Below are positions 21,112 through 32,430 of a stretch of DNA of 64,000 nucleotides, one piece after another. Positions within the stretch are counted from its first letter, which is position 1. Every line of letters begins with the position of its first letter. A program made the translations under genes and the position numbers. The DNA is from Spirogloea muscicola. Taxonomy: Eukaryota > Streptophyta > Zygnematophyceae > Spirogloeales > Spirogloeaceae. The stretch spans positions 651,796 through 715,795 of the forward strand of contig WELB01000016.1 of NCBI GenBank assembly GCA_009602725.1, given 5' to 3'. Below the pieces are notes generated by a model. The model was not told where the DNA came from. It saw only the letters and a list, made by a program, of their open reading frames with translations, and searched no databases.

Positions 21112-21839
21112 GAGACAAACTCGATTTCGACGAGACAATGTGAACGCTGAAAAACAGCACAAACAAATAAAGACGGCTTTGCTCTTATCGTATCGCAAGG
21201 AGGAGTACAAGTGTCTTAGCTGTTAATCATGTTCAACATCACAACAGGGGTATGTTGTGTTCCGTGTAGTACATTCTCAAGACAAAGGAGGCACTTTCTC
21301 CAGTTTCTCATTTCAGCCCTAACGATAGCAGGTCACACAGTGTACTGCACTCGATGGATGGTTTATATGTAAGCCCCTCATGCACACAGCCTATCAGTAT
21401 TTGACAAGATCTGACAATATAAGCCCAAGCTCTAGTTGCTGCGCTTGTAAAAATGCAAGAGCCACAGCCTCGAACACGATTCATGGGCATGGTTTTGTCC
21501 AATGCCATTGCTAGTGTTGCTACGGGTCGCTTCCTTGTCGTGGAGCCTTATAACATCATAATTGTGACCAGAAAATACAGGAGCATGACGGCTTTCTTTG
21601 TATTGGTACCACCTCTGCCAAGTTGCTGTTCGTGGTCAACGGTGAAGCAGCTAGGGTAGAAGCTCATTCGACAAGCACTGCACAACCTGACCCCATTGAA
21701 TAGGGCTTGTCCTTGATTAAGTATGATATACCAATGCGTGGACAAAGATTCCAGAAGCCTTTATATCATTGTGGCTTCGACTACTGCGTTGCAGGGTGGT
21801 GAAATATCAGAAAATGAGGCTCTTCTAGAGGGGGAAAAT
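21112..21839. other. 3' flank of the MYB-CC gene, no gene seen
   Basis: An AATAAA-like CAAATAAAGA lies at about 21164, some 55 bp after the MYB-CC stop, and may serve polyadenylation. Short frames on both strands (for example 21453-21659 plus) show no family features. The stretch ends where the minus-strand LINE tail begins. Confidence 0.35.
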
Positions 21840-23490
21840 TTCGTGTGTTTGAAACATGCGAAGGCCAAATGGCCAAGTACAAAGGCAAGCACATCTTAAG
21901 ACCTACATAAACTACAGTAGATTGACCCGCTCAGTAACCACGGGTCAAAACATAAAGGTCGCCACCCGAGCCTGAATACTAGATGGCAGATACGAAGCCC
22001 TTCTGCCACCAACTAGAGCTCGCCCAGCTTTCTGGTGCAAAGAATTAGCCTGAGCACGCTGCAAACAGGCCAAAACTCGTCGTCGCAAGAACAAACAGAT
22101 ATGCAGCTGGCAAGTCCATCTCAGCCGGGAACACATCTGCATGTCGTGTGTAGCCTAGGTTGGCTATATGCTATGCCTATGAAGGAGAGTAAGGAAACGA
22201 GGACCTGAGCAGCCAAAGATGTCGATTGCCGCTGGCAGGAGCTGATCACATTGGGGGTAATCGGAGTAGTGCTGCAACTTTCTTTGTTCAGCACTGCCCA
22301 CTGCGTGGCCAGCGATGTGTGTCGATGCTGGACCTTTATAGGCCTCCGTAACCACAACATCGACCAAGGCCCGTGGTACTCCACCATGTTGCACGCCCAC
22401 AATGTTAAGTGTGCGGCGATGATGACGTCCCTGGGCATCCGTGGTGATAGGCATGATGTTTTGTTCACTTCCACGACCGCACGGTACCCGGCGTCGCGCA
22501 TCAAACCTGCCAGGGCATCACGGAGGAGGTTGTGGATGCCCACCACTTCTGGTCTGGTGGGGCATCGCAGCATGTGAGTGGCGAGCTCAGCATCCTCTGC
22601 ACGGAAGCCGCACTCACACTGGCGCACCCCAATCAGGCAGTTAGGTGGGAGGCCGAGGAAGAGTTGAAGCAACGCCCGAAAGGCATCGGAGCTGATGCTG
22701 AAGGCGCTGGCCACGGCGTGTGAGGTGATCCAGTCTGTGGCTCCAGGTGTGGCGAGGGAAGTAAGTCTTGCCAGGCTCATTAAATTGTTGTGAATCTCTG
22801 GCAGCCTCCTCAAGCTTCTGCGGCGCTCATCTTCCACTGCTGTAACCAGTCTGGATTGTGCCCCTCTATCCGAAGCTTGGGCGAGGGTCGAGAATGGCGT
22901 GAGTAGGGGTTGTATAAAGGGAAAAAGAGCTGATTGCCAAGTCATGGATGCTCCTCAGATCCGCTTGGAAGGGGAAGGAGCTTTCCTCCACATTTCGTAC
23001 GGGATTGTGGAGGCAAGGGAAGCGCATGGGAAGCATAGAGGCGATTTGGTTCCAGCAGGCCAGCAAGGCTGCTTGCGCCGTCTGCTCCAACGACCGGCAG
23101 CCGAGGCCGCCCATGCGAGTGGGAAGGGAAGCCTGGAGGGAAGATGAAGCGGAGGGGAAAGAGGAAGATTGTAGAAGGGATGCCAGGGACTGCAGCAGGG
23201 AGTTGTCGAATTCCTTGTAGAGCTCGCCCACCATGCCCATTGGGGCGACTGTCCGTTGCAGGTAGCATGCCCCTTGGCTGATGCAGCGGGTGAGAATGGC
23301 CAATGCCAGCTGTGTGTCCCCAAGAAGGGAAAGGGAAGGGAGGGGGTACGAGGTGTATTTGGAGGCGTTCCCGCAAGTCCACCGCCACGTGAGCTGGTGT
23401 GCCGAGGGGGACCTTGAGAATGGCCAGCCCATTGGCAGGGGTCCGGCAGCCGTGGGGGAGCTGAAGGTTGGCGGGGAGACGGAGTGGGGA

Positions 23491-24397
23491 TCATGCCACG
23501 CTCTTCGACGGACAAACCCGCAGGCCCATCAGGTCCAGTTCACAAACGAGCAAGGGGTAAGCCGCCATGACTTCAGCTGGAGGTCCAATGATGTGTGTAT
23601 CATCGGCGTAGGAGGGGAAGAGGAGGTCTGGGTGTTGCCTCTGGGTGCACCGTATAGCCCGACAATGTGCCAAGGCAAACAGGATTGGGCTAAGGGGATC
23701 CCCCTGGCGTGTGCCAGAAGATGACCACGGCATCTTCCACGACTCTCCGGCTTGCCACAGCAGCCGCCCTGGGCGGCCATAGGCCATGAGGAAAAAGGGT
23801 ATAAGTGAAGGGAAGTGGTTGCGCAGCTCCTCCATGATGACGCTGCGCTCCACTGTGTTGAAGGCGTTACTGATATCCAGCCCAAGGACCATCGTTGAAG
23901 GGTCCACGTCGAGAGCTGCGCGGATGCCGTGGACGAGGGCCTCCGCCCCGCAGGACATGCCAGCACCAATTGGTGGGGTAATAGGTGGCTGGTCAGTTGG
24001 GGTTTCAGCTCGCTGCACACGGCCTTTGATGCCAGCCGCATGATAACCTCCGTCATCGCAATGGGTCTCATACCGCCTGTCGACTTCGCAAGGGCCAGCA
24101 GGTGGCTGGAATTGAAGCGTCGGCAATGCGTGGTGGAATGGCAGCCCTGGCGATGTGTCGGCAGGTGGACAGGAACAGGGAGAAGCTCCTCTCATCCCCA
24201 TCAAGGAAAAGGTCCTGTAGGTGCTCAAAGAGCCATCCAGAAGGGCCTCCAGACACCATCCGGGGGGCTTTGGTCAGGGCCACACGGAGCGCTTCTGCCG
24301 ATAGGTCAAGAGGACTGGGGAGCTCGCCAGCCCAGGGCTCGAGGGGGTGTTGTGGAGGGGGGTTGGAGCTGTCGCAAGATAGCCTCCGTGGCGTCAT
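23491..24397 (-). pseudogene. LINE reverse transcriptase domain (frame-broken)
   Basis: Fingers and palm motifs of a non-LTR reverse transcriptase are spread over three frames: LTKAPRMVSGGPSGWLFEHL (24397-24068), RPIAMTEVIMRLASK (24071 onward), then LGLDISNAFNTVERS, GTRQGDPLSPIL and PSYADDTHIIG in the 24228-23491 frame. The YADD box is intact, but the frame changes mean no single polymerase could be translated from this copy. Confidence 0.75.
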
Positions 24398-24413
24398 TGG
24401 TATTAGCCAGGGT

Positions 24414-25196
24414 TCAGGGCAAAGGGCCTGAGCGGCCCAGGAAAGTTCTCCTGCCCTGCCAAAGCGTCTTACGAACGCTTAATTGCCAGCTGTGGACTGT
24501 TGAGAGCCCACTCTCTGATCCATTGCGCGCTCGCCGCTGTGAGAGCGCGACCCGAGCAGCTGCTGGACGCTGCTGAGCCAAATCCTCCCATTTTCCACTT
24601 GTAAGTGCAGCCAGGCTGTCCTGGAAAGTCTTGCGGCCACTGACGCCGAAGGAGGGAAGATAGCCAAGAACAAGCTTGGGAAAAAGCATGTACAACGCCC
24701 AGGCCGCCTCGTCCATAGAGTCCGCTTCGATGCGTGCGAGGTAAGGCATAGAAACCTTGGTGCACTCACGACGTGCCCATCTGAGAATGTGGCGTAGGTT
24801 TCGAAGGCCGTCAGGGATGAGAAGGGGGGTGAGGTCCACTGGGGCAGCCCATTGCCAGCTCTCTGAAGAAGGGGGTGGTGGAGGCCGGACGGTGCCAGGC
24901 ACTTGTGAACTTGCTGCCAGCTCCTCGCGATTCTGGCGATTGCGGCAGTGATAGGCATGGACTGGCAGCCCTCTCGTGTTAAAACGTTGCTGGCATACTG
25001 GGCAAGGGACTCTCTGGTCTGGCGCATTTAGGAGGCCCGTGTGGACTGGGCTCGGGTCGTGAGACCGACCCTGCCGATAGCGAGGTCGTTCTTGATGGTC
25101 ACCAGCTGGATTGCGTCTCACGACAACAGGTCGAGGTAGCAAGGGAGGTGGAGGTACGGGTAGAGGTAACAGGGGAGGTAGAGGAGGCAATGATGG

Positions 25197-25228
<32 letters not shown>

Positions 25229-25895
25229 CAGGTGGTGGTGGTGGTGGTGGTGGTGGTGGTGGTGGTGGCGGCGGCTCCGGGACGGGGACTGGTGCAGGCA
25301 CTGGTAAGTGCACAGCTGGAGCTTGGGGAAGAGATGGGCGTTGCCTTCGAGTCGAGAGTAGATGCAGCAGACTTTGCGGCCGGCAGGAAAGAAAGGGCCC
25401 GTCCGCAGTAGAGGAGTCGCTTGACTGTGATGGGCTGATGACTACTCCGACTCGGGGGTTCCATGTTGTTGGGGCCTCGGACTCTGCATCCGAGGAGGCC
25501 GAGCCGGGGTGCGTAAGCCGAGCTATCTCATCAGGAGCAGGGACTGCAGGAAGGGGCTCGGGCTCCACAGCCGTCGTCGGGGAGGAGCTTGAAGAAGCTG
25601 AAGGGGGCGTTGAAGGAGTGGGAAGGTCGGCCACTGAGGCAATGGCAGCCCTCGTTGCAGCAGTCGAGCTGCGGGTGCCGTAAGGGCGAGGGGCGCGCCG
25701 CGACGGGCTGCGCGCCTCTCCGCGACTTTGGCAGCCGCCGCCATGGCGGTGGTGTCGGCCAGTGGGCGGTGGGCGGTGGGCGGCGGCGAGCAGCGGCGGA
25801 GGGGGCGGGGCGGGGGGGGGAGGGGGGCGTTCAGAGGCAAAATGAAGCTCTTCTAGCGGGAGGGGGGTGGCTGTGAAGCGACCAACTTGTGACAA
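24414..25895 (-). CDS. LINE N-terminal ORF with CCHC zinc finger
   Basis: A 493-codon open frame. About 280 residues are Pro/Ser-rich with long proline runs, then CPVCQQRFNTRGLPVHAYHC (C-x2-C-x12-H-x4-C) at about residue 300, then a helical region with LRHILRWARRECTKVSM. N-terminal zinc fingers followed by a Myb-like or helical segment are known in R2-type LINEs, where they bind target DNA. The frame ends just before the polymerase domain instead of continuing, one of the breaks in this copy. Confidence 0.7.
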
Positions 25896-25899
25896 GGCG

Positions 25900-26930
25900 A
25901 TGCCGTTTATGGTACACCCAACTGCAAGCCGCAGCCGCCACTGTCACGCTTTGCGGGGATTTGCTGCGGCTCCCGTGTGGAGCTGCTGCCGCCGCCGCTG
26001 CCGCTGCTGCCGCTGTGGCTGCTGCTGGCAACCTCACTACGCGACCATCGTACTGCCACGCTTGCAGTGCGCTCTGCTGGGCCGGCGCGGATCGGTGGCG
26101 TGCGCCCTAGTGAGTGCAAGGGAGCAAGCCCCTCCAGCCCCTCAAACCCTGACCCCGGCGGCACGCCCTAGCGCTGCCCAGCCTGGATCTCACGGGTCGG
26201 CGCCAACCCCAACGGTGGAGTTCCAATCGATCCACCAACCGCTAAGATCACCGGACTCCCTAGCACAGGGATAAACCCTGAGCCCCTCGGTACCCCGCCG
26301 ACACTCCACTGTGTGGGGGCCTCATAATGCGCGCATGGAGGTGGTACCGCGCGGCTCCACACATTTTTCTAGAACCTACATCATACGAGCTAGCAAGAGT
26401 CTCAGATTTCTCACAGCATGACCATCTCTCTTTCATCTTCCTCCTGCACCTTGACCAACTCGTCGTCTTGTGTGCTGGAAAGCGCACCTCATCTGCCTTC
26501 CTCTGGATATAATTTAAAGCTCAAAGACGTTTCAATGATACGAAACCTTGCAGCTGCCCGTCCTCCGTATGCTGGCAAGAGTCCAGCAGCTCAGCTGAAA
26601 TGTCTCCTCCGAGGGGGCTGTCAATAACAAGCCCAAGAGAGCAATTAGACTTATGGGCCAGAAGGGTCTAGAATGTTGGCCCAGAAGGGTCTAACAAGAA
26701 GGAGAGTTGCCTAGTCTACAAGGGGGCCCAAGCCCTGATGGCGAGCTCAGCAGCTGCTAGTTTCTTCCCTATTTTGAAGAGCAGATATATGTACGTGCAA
26801 GGACCTCCATGTTCGAGCCCTAAGCCCAGGCTTTCCATCACCCGCTTTCCATCACCCGCGTCATGTTGGCATATCTGCGAAGGGCCATCAGCCCGTTGGG
26901 AGCAGCATTTTGGTCGTCCGCGTCAACAGT
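25900..26930. other. 5' flank of the LINE, no gene seen
   Basis: 25900-26100 is a GC-rich run of alanine-type triplets in several frames and may be the LINE 5' leader. From 26300 to 26640 an A/T-richer stretch has open frames on both strands (26260-26487 minus, 26327-26512 plus) without recognisable features. 26640-26930 carries a short duplicated phrase (AGAAGGGTCTAGAA and AGAAGGGTCTAACA). Confidence 0.3.
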
Positions 26931-27930
26931 GACAGGACATGAGAGCCATAGCTGCATCAGGTGTAAAGAGAAGTGAGCTCTTCCAAAGCTCCTCCGAAGC
27001 TTTTCCAGTAGAGGCCAATAGCTGTGAGTGGCCAGCGCAGAACAAATGCATAGATTTCGAAGAGGCCAGTACTGAAGGAGGCGGGGGCTGTAGAAAGCCA
27101 GCCCACAAAAGCTGAGCACCTGCGAGGCGGCTTGCTGGCCCATGTCGGGTCGGAAGCTGACAAGTGCAAGCGCGGGCTCCCGCTCGACGACAGGGGTTTG
27201 CGGTCCCATGGCGGCGCAGCAGGAGCAGCCAAACGCTGCGGCGGCGGCGGCGGCGGCGCCTGAACTCCCAGGGTAGCCAGCCGAGGAGCTCCTGCCAGGC
27301 GGTCTGCTGGCCCCTGCTGGGGCAGAAGCCGACGCGTGCGTGCGCGGGCGCCCGGTAGGCGACAGCGCTCTGCGGTGCCAAGAGAGCCTTAGCACCTCAA
27401 GCCGGCGGCCCGTCTCCCTGAGCTGCTGCACGATATGCAGCTGGGGCTCGCCATGCTGACGCTCAGCATCGCCCAACGTCCCCTGTACCTGGCTCAAGCC
27501 CTCCACCCCTCCCCGGCAGCGCAGGCCGCCTATGAAAGCTTTGAAGTAGGTATCCTGGCCAGCACAGCGGCCCTTGTCCAACACCCGACCTTTCTGGAGA
27601 CGCCGGCTGCAGTTCACCAGGACTGCCTGCCTGTGAGCCGAGGGGGTCTGGGCTGCCGTCCGCTGGCTCGTGCCTGCCGGGCAGCGCACCTGGGGAGTAT
27701 TGCAGCTTCGGTGGCCCAGCGTTTCATCCGGCATGGGGGTCGCCTCCTGGAGCAGGCGGCAGTGGACGTGGAGACTGCTCGTTGCCATTTCAGGCGGCTC
27801 TCCGCTCAGCCCGGGATGCGCTGCTTGCGAATTACCCCGCCCTGGTGCCACGGGCCGTCCCGTTTGCACTCCTCGCACGCACGGCCGACCTCCGGGCCCG
27901 ATCTCGCTTCATGGCGGACATGCTCAGGTG
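26931..27930 (+). mobile_element. LINE thumb/connection fragment preceded by a tandem duplication
   Basis: From about 27395 the plus strand reads MQLGLAMLTLSIAQRPLYLA and then SRGGLGCRPLARACRAAHLG. This is the region after the polymerase, matching 61150-61230 of the LINE at 60.7 kb. Upstream, 27125-27205 and 27293-27373 are diverged tandem copies of a roughly 85-bp segment, and a reversed hairpin module lies at about 27088-27108. There is no polymerase or tail, so this is an internal scrap. Confidence 0.6.
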
Positions 27931-27959
27931 TATCAGATCATTCAAACCATGAACCATTC

Positions 27960-29250
27960 TATTTAGTCTGCATGCTCTGCATGTATTAGTGGGTTATATG
28001 ACCTGATCGGAATGACTGGTTCCACATAATAGCAGGTTGAAGTTGTAGGTTGTAGTTGCATGTTGTACTAGCAATGCGATTGCTACTTGTCATTGGCATT
28101 TGACTTCACAAACCATTGGAAACAACCTCCATCAAAGATGGACTTAGCAATCACTTCCTTATCTTGGGTATAGAAGGAGCAGATATTGGCGCAGATAGAA
28201 GACGCGTGGTGCGCATGACGAGACCAGGAGTTTGAAGCTTTGACGCTCTCAAGTGTTCTTCACATCACAAGCTCGCACTCCTCCGCTTATGCCGACCTCT
28301 AGTGCATTCAACCTCTCAAACACGCCCCTGCAGAGGATTACGAAGTGTCGTCCATGTCGACAACTGCAAGTATGCATGACCCTGCGCGCTATTAGGACAT
28401 TGCCTTTGAGCATGACCAAGCTTCTAGTGCTGCTCTTGCTGCACGATTCATCTCGTGCACCTCTACAACCTTCTTGTACAACAAAATCATGCTGGCCAGC
28501 TCGTCAAGGGCGATCGTACCTCCTGACATGTGCCGTTGCAGCCTCTTTATGTCGGCAGTATTTTCCCAAGAGTGAAGCGCATAATCTTGCTTCCTACAAG
28601 CATGTCGTCGATTTTCTCCTCTCGGCGCGGCATCTAGTAGATGGCTAGTACTTTCATTGAGCCAGACTCCATGGATGTCATCTTTGACTGTCCATCCTGT
28701 CCCCCCCCAGTCCCTCATTTCAGGCTGGCTCCTTACAGCCAGCGCATCGAGCCCAGTTCCTCTCCACCTTCAGTGGCAGATCGACCCTCGGCACTTCAGC
28801 AGCCACTTTGGCTATGCCATCTTTAGTAAGAGACGCGCAGCTTCTACATATTTGACCTCCCATACCAAGGACGCACATTGTTGGGCCCCACCGCTTTCCC
28901 CTCCGTCGAGAGGCATCCGTGCGCTCGTAAGCTGGATGCTTTCTGGACAATCGTGCTAGCCTGCGGTGGCTTCACTCTGATAAAGGCTCTCAACACCAAC
29001 ATCAAAGTCCTTCAGCTGAACGGCATGCACTTAACGCCTCTGAAGGATGCTCTGTGCACGCACGCAATGATCATCACAACTTTGGGCATTACTCTACGCA
29101 AGCAACGCTGGAGTCATGCACCCCATGAACAGATGAGCGAAATTGCTCAAGCCTCGGTACATCTTAATCAGAGTGCTCTGAGTGACAGTCAAATCGGTAT
29201 CCACGATATGTCGTCACGCCTCCGACCCACTTGAGTGGAGCCTCTCCACT
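27960..29250 (-). other. Unassigned region with a possible minus-strand exon
   Basis: The minus-strand frame 28392-28718 (108 codons) contains ADIKRLQRHMSGG and LASMILLYKKVVEVHEMN, a soluble helical sequence I cannot place. It lies downstream of the F-box/LRR gene on the same strand and might be one of its 3' exons or a separate gene. 27990-28100 has short GTTGTAG-type repeats. A hairpin module lies at about 28722-28745. Confidence 0.25.
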
Positions 29251-29282
29251 CTGGCAACTCTCTAGGTGCGCACCACTCCACA

Positions 29283-30200
29283 TCAAACGTGATATGTCAA
29301 TGTCCTCGGTCTGCGCCGTAGCCAGTGATGGTGGCAGCCGTGATGGAAGCGCAGCCTCCTCAGCCCAGGGCACGCCACGACAACGGCTTGGGCAGACTCT
29401 ACAGTAGGCCTCCCGCAATCGCGCAGGCAGACATCCCGCAGGAGCGGGCAAGCCAGGGCCAGCTGCCTGATGCCATCGCTCGTGACGCTGCGGCAGCCTT
29501 GCAGGCGTATCCTGAAAAGCTGGCGCATATATCTGGCGATGGATTGCAGGCCAGCATCGGTGAGGAGTGGAGCCCTCCAATCATCGAAGGACGGCGACAG
29601 TTCCAGCTCCGTGACGCGCCGGCACGCAGCAGCGATGGTTTCTATATCTGCGTCTGCAGCGGATGAGAGGTGATCAGCGTCAGAGTCGGTCACCCGCAAC
29701 TGGGTGCAGACCTCCTACTTGGGTACTAATTTCCGGACCCAGCAAAAAGTCTAGCAGCGTGTGGCAGCAGGAAGGCAGCACTTGCCGGAAGCTGGCGTCT
29801 CGGTCAGTGCAAGGCTCTCCAGTGCCGTGAGCCCAGCGACGTCGGCGAGGGGCACGGCGTGTCCCGTGTGGTGCAGTCCGAGCGCACGGACTGAGCTGCT
29901 CAACGTGCACAGAGCCTCGAAGGTGCCCTGCAGGTCCGGCACCTCGATCGTGGGCCAATCGGGGTTGAGCCTCAGCTCTACTCGCAAGTCTGTGAGCGTC
30001 GAGATGGCCGACAGGAGGCGGAGGTTGCTGGGGTGGCGGCGGCACGGCAGGAAGTCGAGGCGGAGGCTGAGGCGCGAGAGAGCCGGGAAGGTGGCGGCCA
30101 GCGCGGGGCCGAGCGCCGGGGGCTTCGCCGGGCCGCCGGCACTGCGCGGCCGGTCCCGCAGCGAGACGGCGGTGGCGGNGTCGTCCGGCAGGCCGTCCAT
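29283..30200 (-). CDS. F-box/LRR (AMN1-like) protein
   Basis: On the minus strand an ATG at 30200 begins MDGLPDD, the usual opening of an F-box, although the rest of the F-box is poor and one base is ambiguous at 30179. LRR-like repeats follow: LSRLSLRLDFLPC, LTDLRVELRLNPDWP and LTALESLALTE. A second exon (about 29710-29283) reads DIETIAAACRRVTELEL, DAGLQSIARYMRQLFRIRLQ, GIRQLALACPLLRDVCLRDC and LRRLRFHHG, classic cysteine-type LRRs of SKP1-cullin substrate receptors. A GC-type donor near 29778 would link them, but the phase is not resolved. Two related copies lie at 36.5-38.3 kb. Substrate unknown. Confidence 0.6.
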
Positions 30201-30359
30201 GGCGGCCGCGGAGGCTCGGGGGCGCAGGGGCGCGGGGAGAAACGGCGCCCGGGGGCAGCTGCCGGCGGGGCTTGAGCGCCTTGCGGCCGGGGCCCGGTCC
30301 CGGGCGCCTCCGCTCCCCGCCGCTCTTCTTCTTCCTTCCCTTGCTCATACCTCTCTATG

Positions 30360-31400
30360 CAATTTAATTCGATCAAGGGGCTCGCTCTTCCTCTTCTGGG
30401 CTGACCTCTCACAGCCATCGCCGTGCCGTGAAAGAGCTGATTTGATGTTCTTGGACCTTGTCCATCTACTCGGGGCTGGCCTGTCACAGCGCTCACGCCG
30501 CTTTGGAAAAGCTTCGCGTCCGCCCTGTTTGGAAGAGCTTCCATTTCTTATTCCCTTTCTTGCTTCTGCACTTTCCTTTCTTCCGCACTCTGGGGAAGAA
30601 CGCCTCCTCGCCATGTATCTGCCATCTAGTATCCAGGCATCGGTTAGCGACCTTTATGTTTTGACCCGTGGTTTCTGAGCGGGTCAATCTACTGTAGGTT
30701 ATGTAGGTCTTAAGATGTGCTTGCCTTTGTACTTGGCCATTTGGCCTTCGTTTGTTTCAAATACACAAAATCTTTCTCGCCGCCGTCGACTCATGCAGAC
30801 TCTCCTGCGCCGCAAGAAGGCTGCAGGGTGCGGCGGCTGGGTGGAGGGGCGGCACCCGGGGGCGCTGCCGCGGGGCTTGGGCGCGCCGGCGACGCGGGCC
30901 TCCGCGCCTTGCGGCCGGGGAGAAAACGGGGAGGCACCCGGGCCCGGCCCGGGCTTCTCCGCTCCCCGCCGCTCCGGCCCTTTATTTTCATAGCGCTTTG
31001 TTCGCCGCCTCAGCGGAGTGCCTACTTCCCTGCAGCGTCAACTCTTTTCGGGCTGGCTTCTCACAGCCCTTGCCCCCATTGGGAGAGCCACTTCTTCCTG
31101 CAGCGAGCTACTCAAATCTGATGTTGCTCACTCGCGGGTACTTAGCTTTCCTCTGCATCGTCTTGTGTTCTGTAGTGTAGTCCTTTTCTGGCTCCTCTTT
31201 CTTGGGCTTTGGACTTTGTCCATTCTTTTTGGGCTGGCTTTGCCAGCCCCTCCTCCATGGGCGAGCACTTTCTGTCTTTAGGCCCCTCCGTCATTTGGCC
31301 CCCTCAAACCTTCGTCATTTTTTTTCGGACTGGCTCTTCACAGCTCTTGCCCTCATTAGGAGAGCCACTTCTTCTTTCTTCTCTCGCTCATTCCGCAGTC
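30360..31400 (+). repeat. LINE 3' tails and a duplicated GC block
   Basis: Plus-oriented hairpin modules lie at about 30400, 30478, 31048, 31228 and 31330. A GAGCGGGTCAATC-type LINE tail encoding ASVSDLYVLTRG lies at 30600-30790, and a second end encoding SNLMLLTRGY at about 31108-31142. 30815-30990 resembles the GC-rich 5' flank of the F-box/LRR gene at 30260-30345, so part of that flank was duplicated. Confidence 0.6.
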
Positions 31401-31880
31401 CGCCAAGCGGCGGGCGCAAAGGAACGAAAATACTCAAATCACCCGGTGGGAGACGAGTTTGTCCCACTCGCCGTCGACGTACACGGAGCCTTTGGCACAA
31501 AATGGCTTGACCTGCTTCATCGCCTTGCACGGCGCGCAGTGGCCCGCCGCCACGGGCAGCAGAGCGAGCAGCCTGGCTTCAATGTTGCAGGGTCCCTCGC
31601 TCAAGTCTTCCGGATGCGCTTGGCCATCTCTTTGCAGCGGTCCCTTACCTTTGCGGTTCACTTGCATTCAGGCCGCGCTTTGGCTGCGGCCTCCGGCTTC
31701 CGTCAGGGCGACGTCTATGGCCTGCTAGCTATTCCGACTTGCATCTACTGACTAGAGGTCACTGAGAGTCCCCTTGCTGTTGTCTTAGTATTTAGCACTC
31801 CGGTTTCTTCGGAGACTGTCCATTCCTTTGGGCTGGCCTCTCACAGCCACCAATCAATCTGGCCGCGCTTCCTTTTCCAT
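31401..31880 (+). mobile_element. LINE C-terminal end with tail (plus)
   Basis: Encodes DEFVPLAVDVHGAFGTKWL, MRLAISLQRSLTFAVHLHSG and AAASGFRQGDVY, then a stop, then CTACTGACTAGAGGTCACTG and a hairpin module at about 31830. It pairs as an inverted copy with 32460-32850, about 0.7 kb away. Confidence 0.7.
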
Positions 31881-32430
31881 TGCTTTATATCGATTGGCGG
31901 GGTCGCTCTCCCCCTCTTGAGCTGACCTCTCACAGGCTCCTCACTCGTTATTGAAAATTTATCCTATTCCAGGTTTGAGATAGCGCTTCTGGCCCCTTTG
32001 TGATTTGGCCTCTTTGAACCTTGTCAATTCTTTTCGGGCTGACTTCTCACAGCCCTTGCCCCCATTGGGAGAGCCACTTCTTTCTCACAGCCATTGCCGT
32101 CCCCTGAAGGAGCTGATTTGATGTGCTTGGACCTGGGCAATTGTATCGGGCTGACCTGTTACAAGCTTCGCGCCGCTTTGGAAAAGCTCACGTCCGCCCT
32201 TTTTGTAGGAGCTCACCAATTTCTTGCTTCCGCACTCTGGGGAAGAACACCTCCTCGCCGCCGTCGAATCTGCAGACTCTCCTGCGGCGCAGGGCTCGGC
32301 TAGAAGGGCTCGGCTACACCTGCTCGGTCGCTTAAGAAGAAAGCGCGGCCAGACTGGTGGCTGACTGGTGACTGGTGGCTGTGAGAGGCCAGCCCAAAGG
32401 AGTGGACAAGGTCTGAAGGAGCCGGAGTGC
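31881..32430. repeat. Further LINE hairpin modules
   Basis: Plus-oriented modules lie at about 31915, 32036, 32085 and 32148 and a minus-oriented one at 32345-32410. The phrases CCTTGTCAATTCTTTTCGGG and GCCCCCATTGGGAGAGCCAC recur as elsewhere. No coding sequence is seen. Confidence 0.55.

Larger units (their letters stand above)
21840..25895 (-). mobile_element. LINE with zinc finger, reverse transcriptase and restriction-like endonuclease (nearly full length, broken)
   Basis: Read on the minus strand, 25895-24414 encodes a Pro-rich N-terminus (the (GGT)n run at 25197-25275 codes part of it) and a zinc finger CPVCQQRF...HAYHC. The polymerase follows: RPIAMTEVIMRLASK, LDISNAFNTVER, GTRQGDPLSPILF and SYADDTHIIG (24230-23490). 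The thumb (23432-22866) and a C-terminal part (22945-22121) follow, with CECGFRAEDAELATHMLRC, PRALVDVVVTEAYKG and LLPAAIDIFG. This order and the Asp/Lys motifs suit an RLE-type (R2/NeSL-like) LINE. The coding sequence changes frame at least four times. The 3' tail with reversed GAGCGGGTCAATC ends near 21840 and matches the tails at 30.6-30.8 kb and 1.7-1.87 kb. Confidence 0.85.

Noticed and set aside
25111-25683. Plus-strand Gly-rich ORF over the (GGT)n run
   Set aside because: Antisense of the proline-rich LINE ORF, which carries the zinc finger and polymerase in order.
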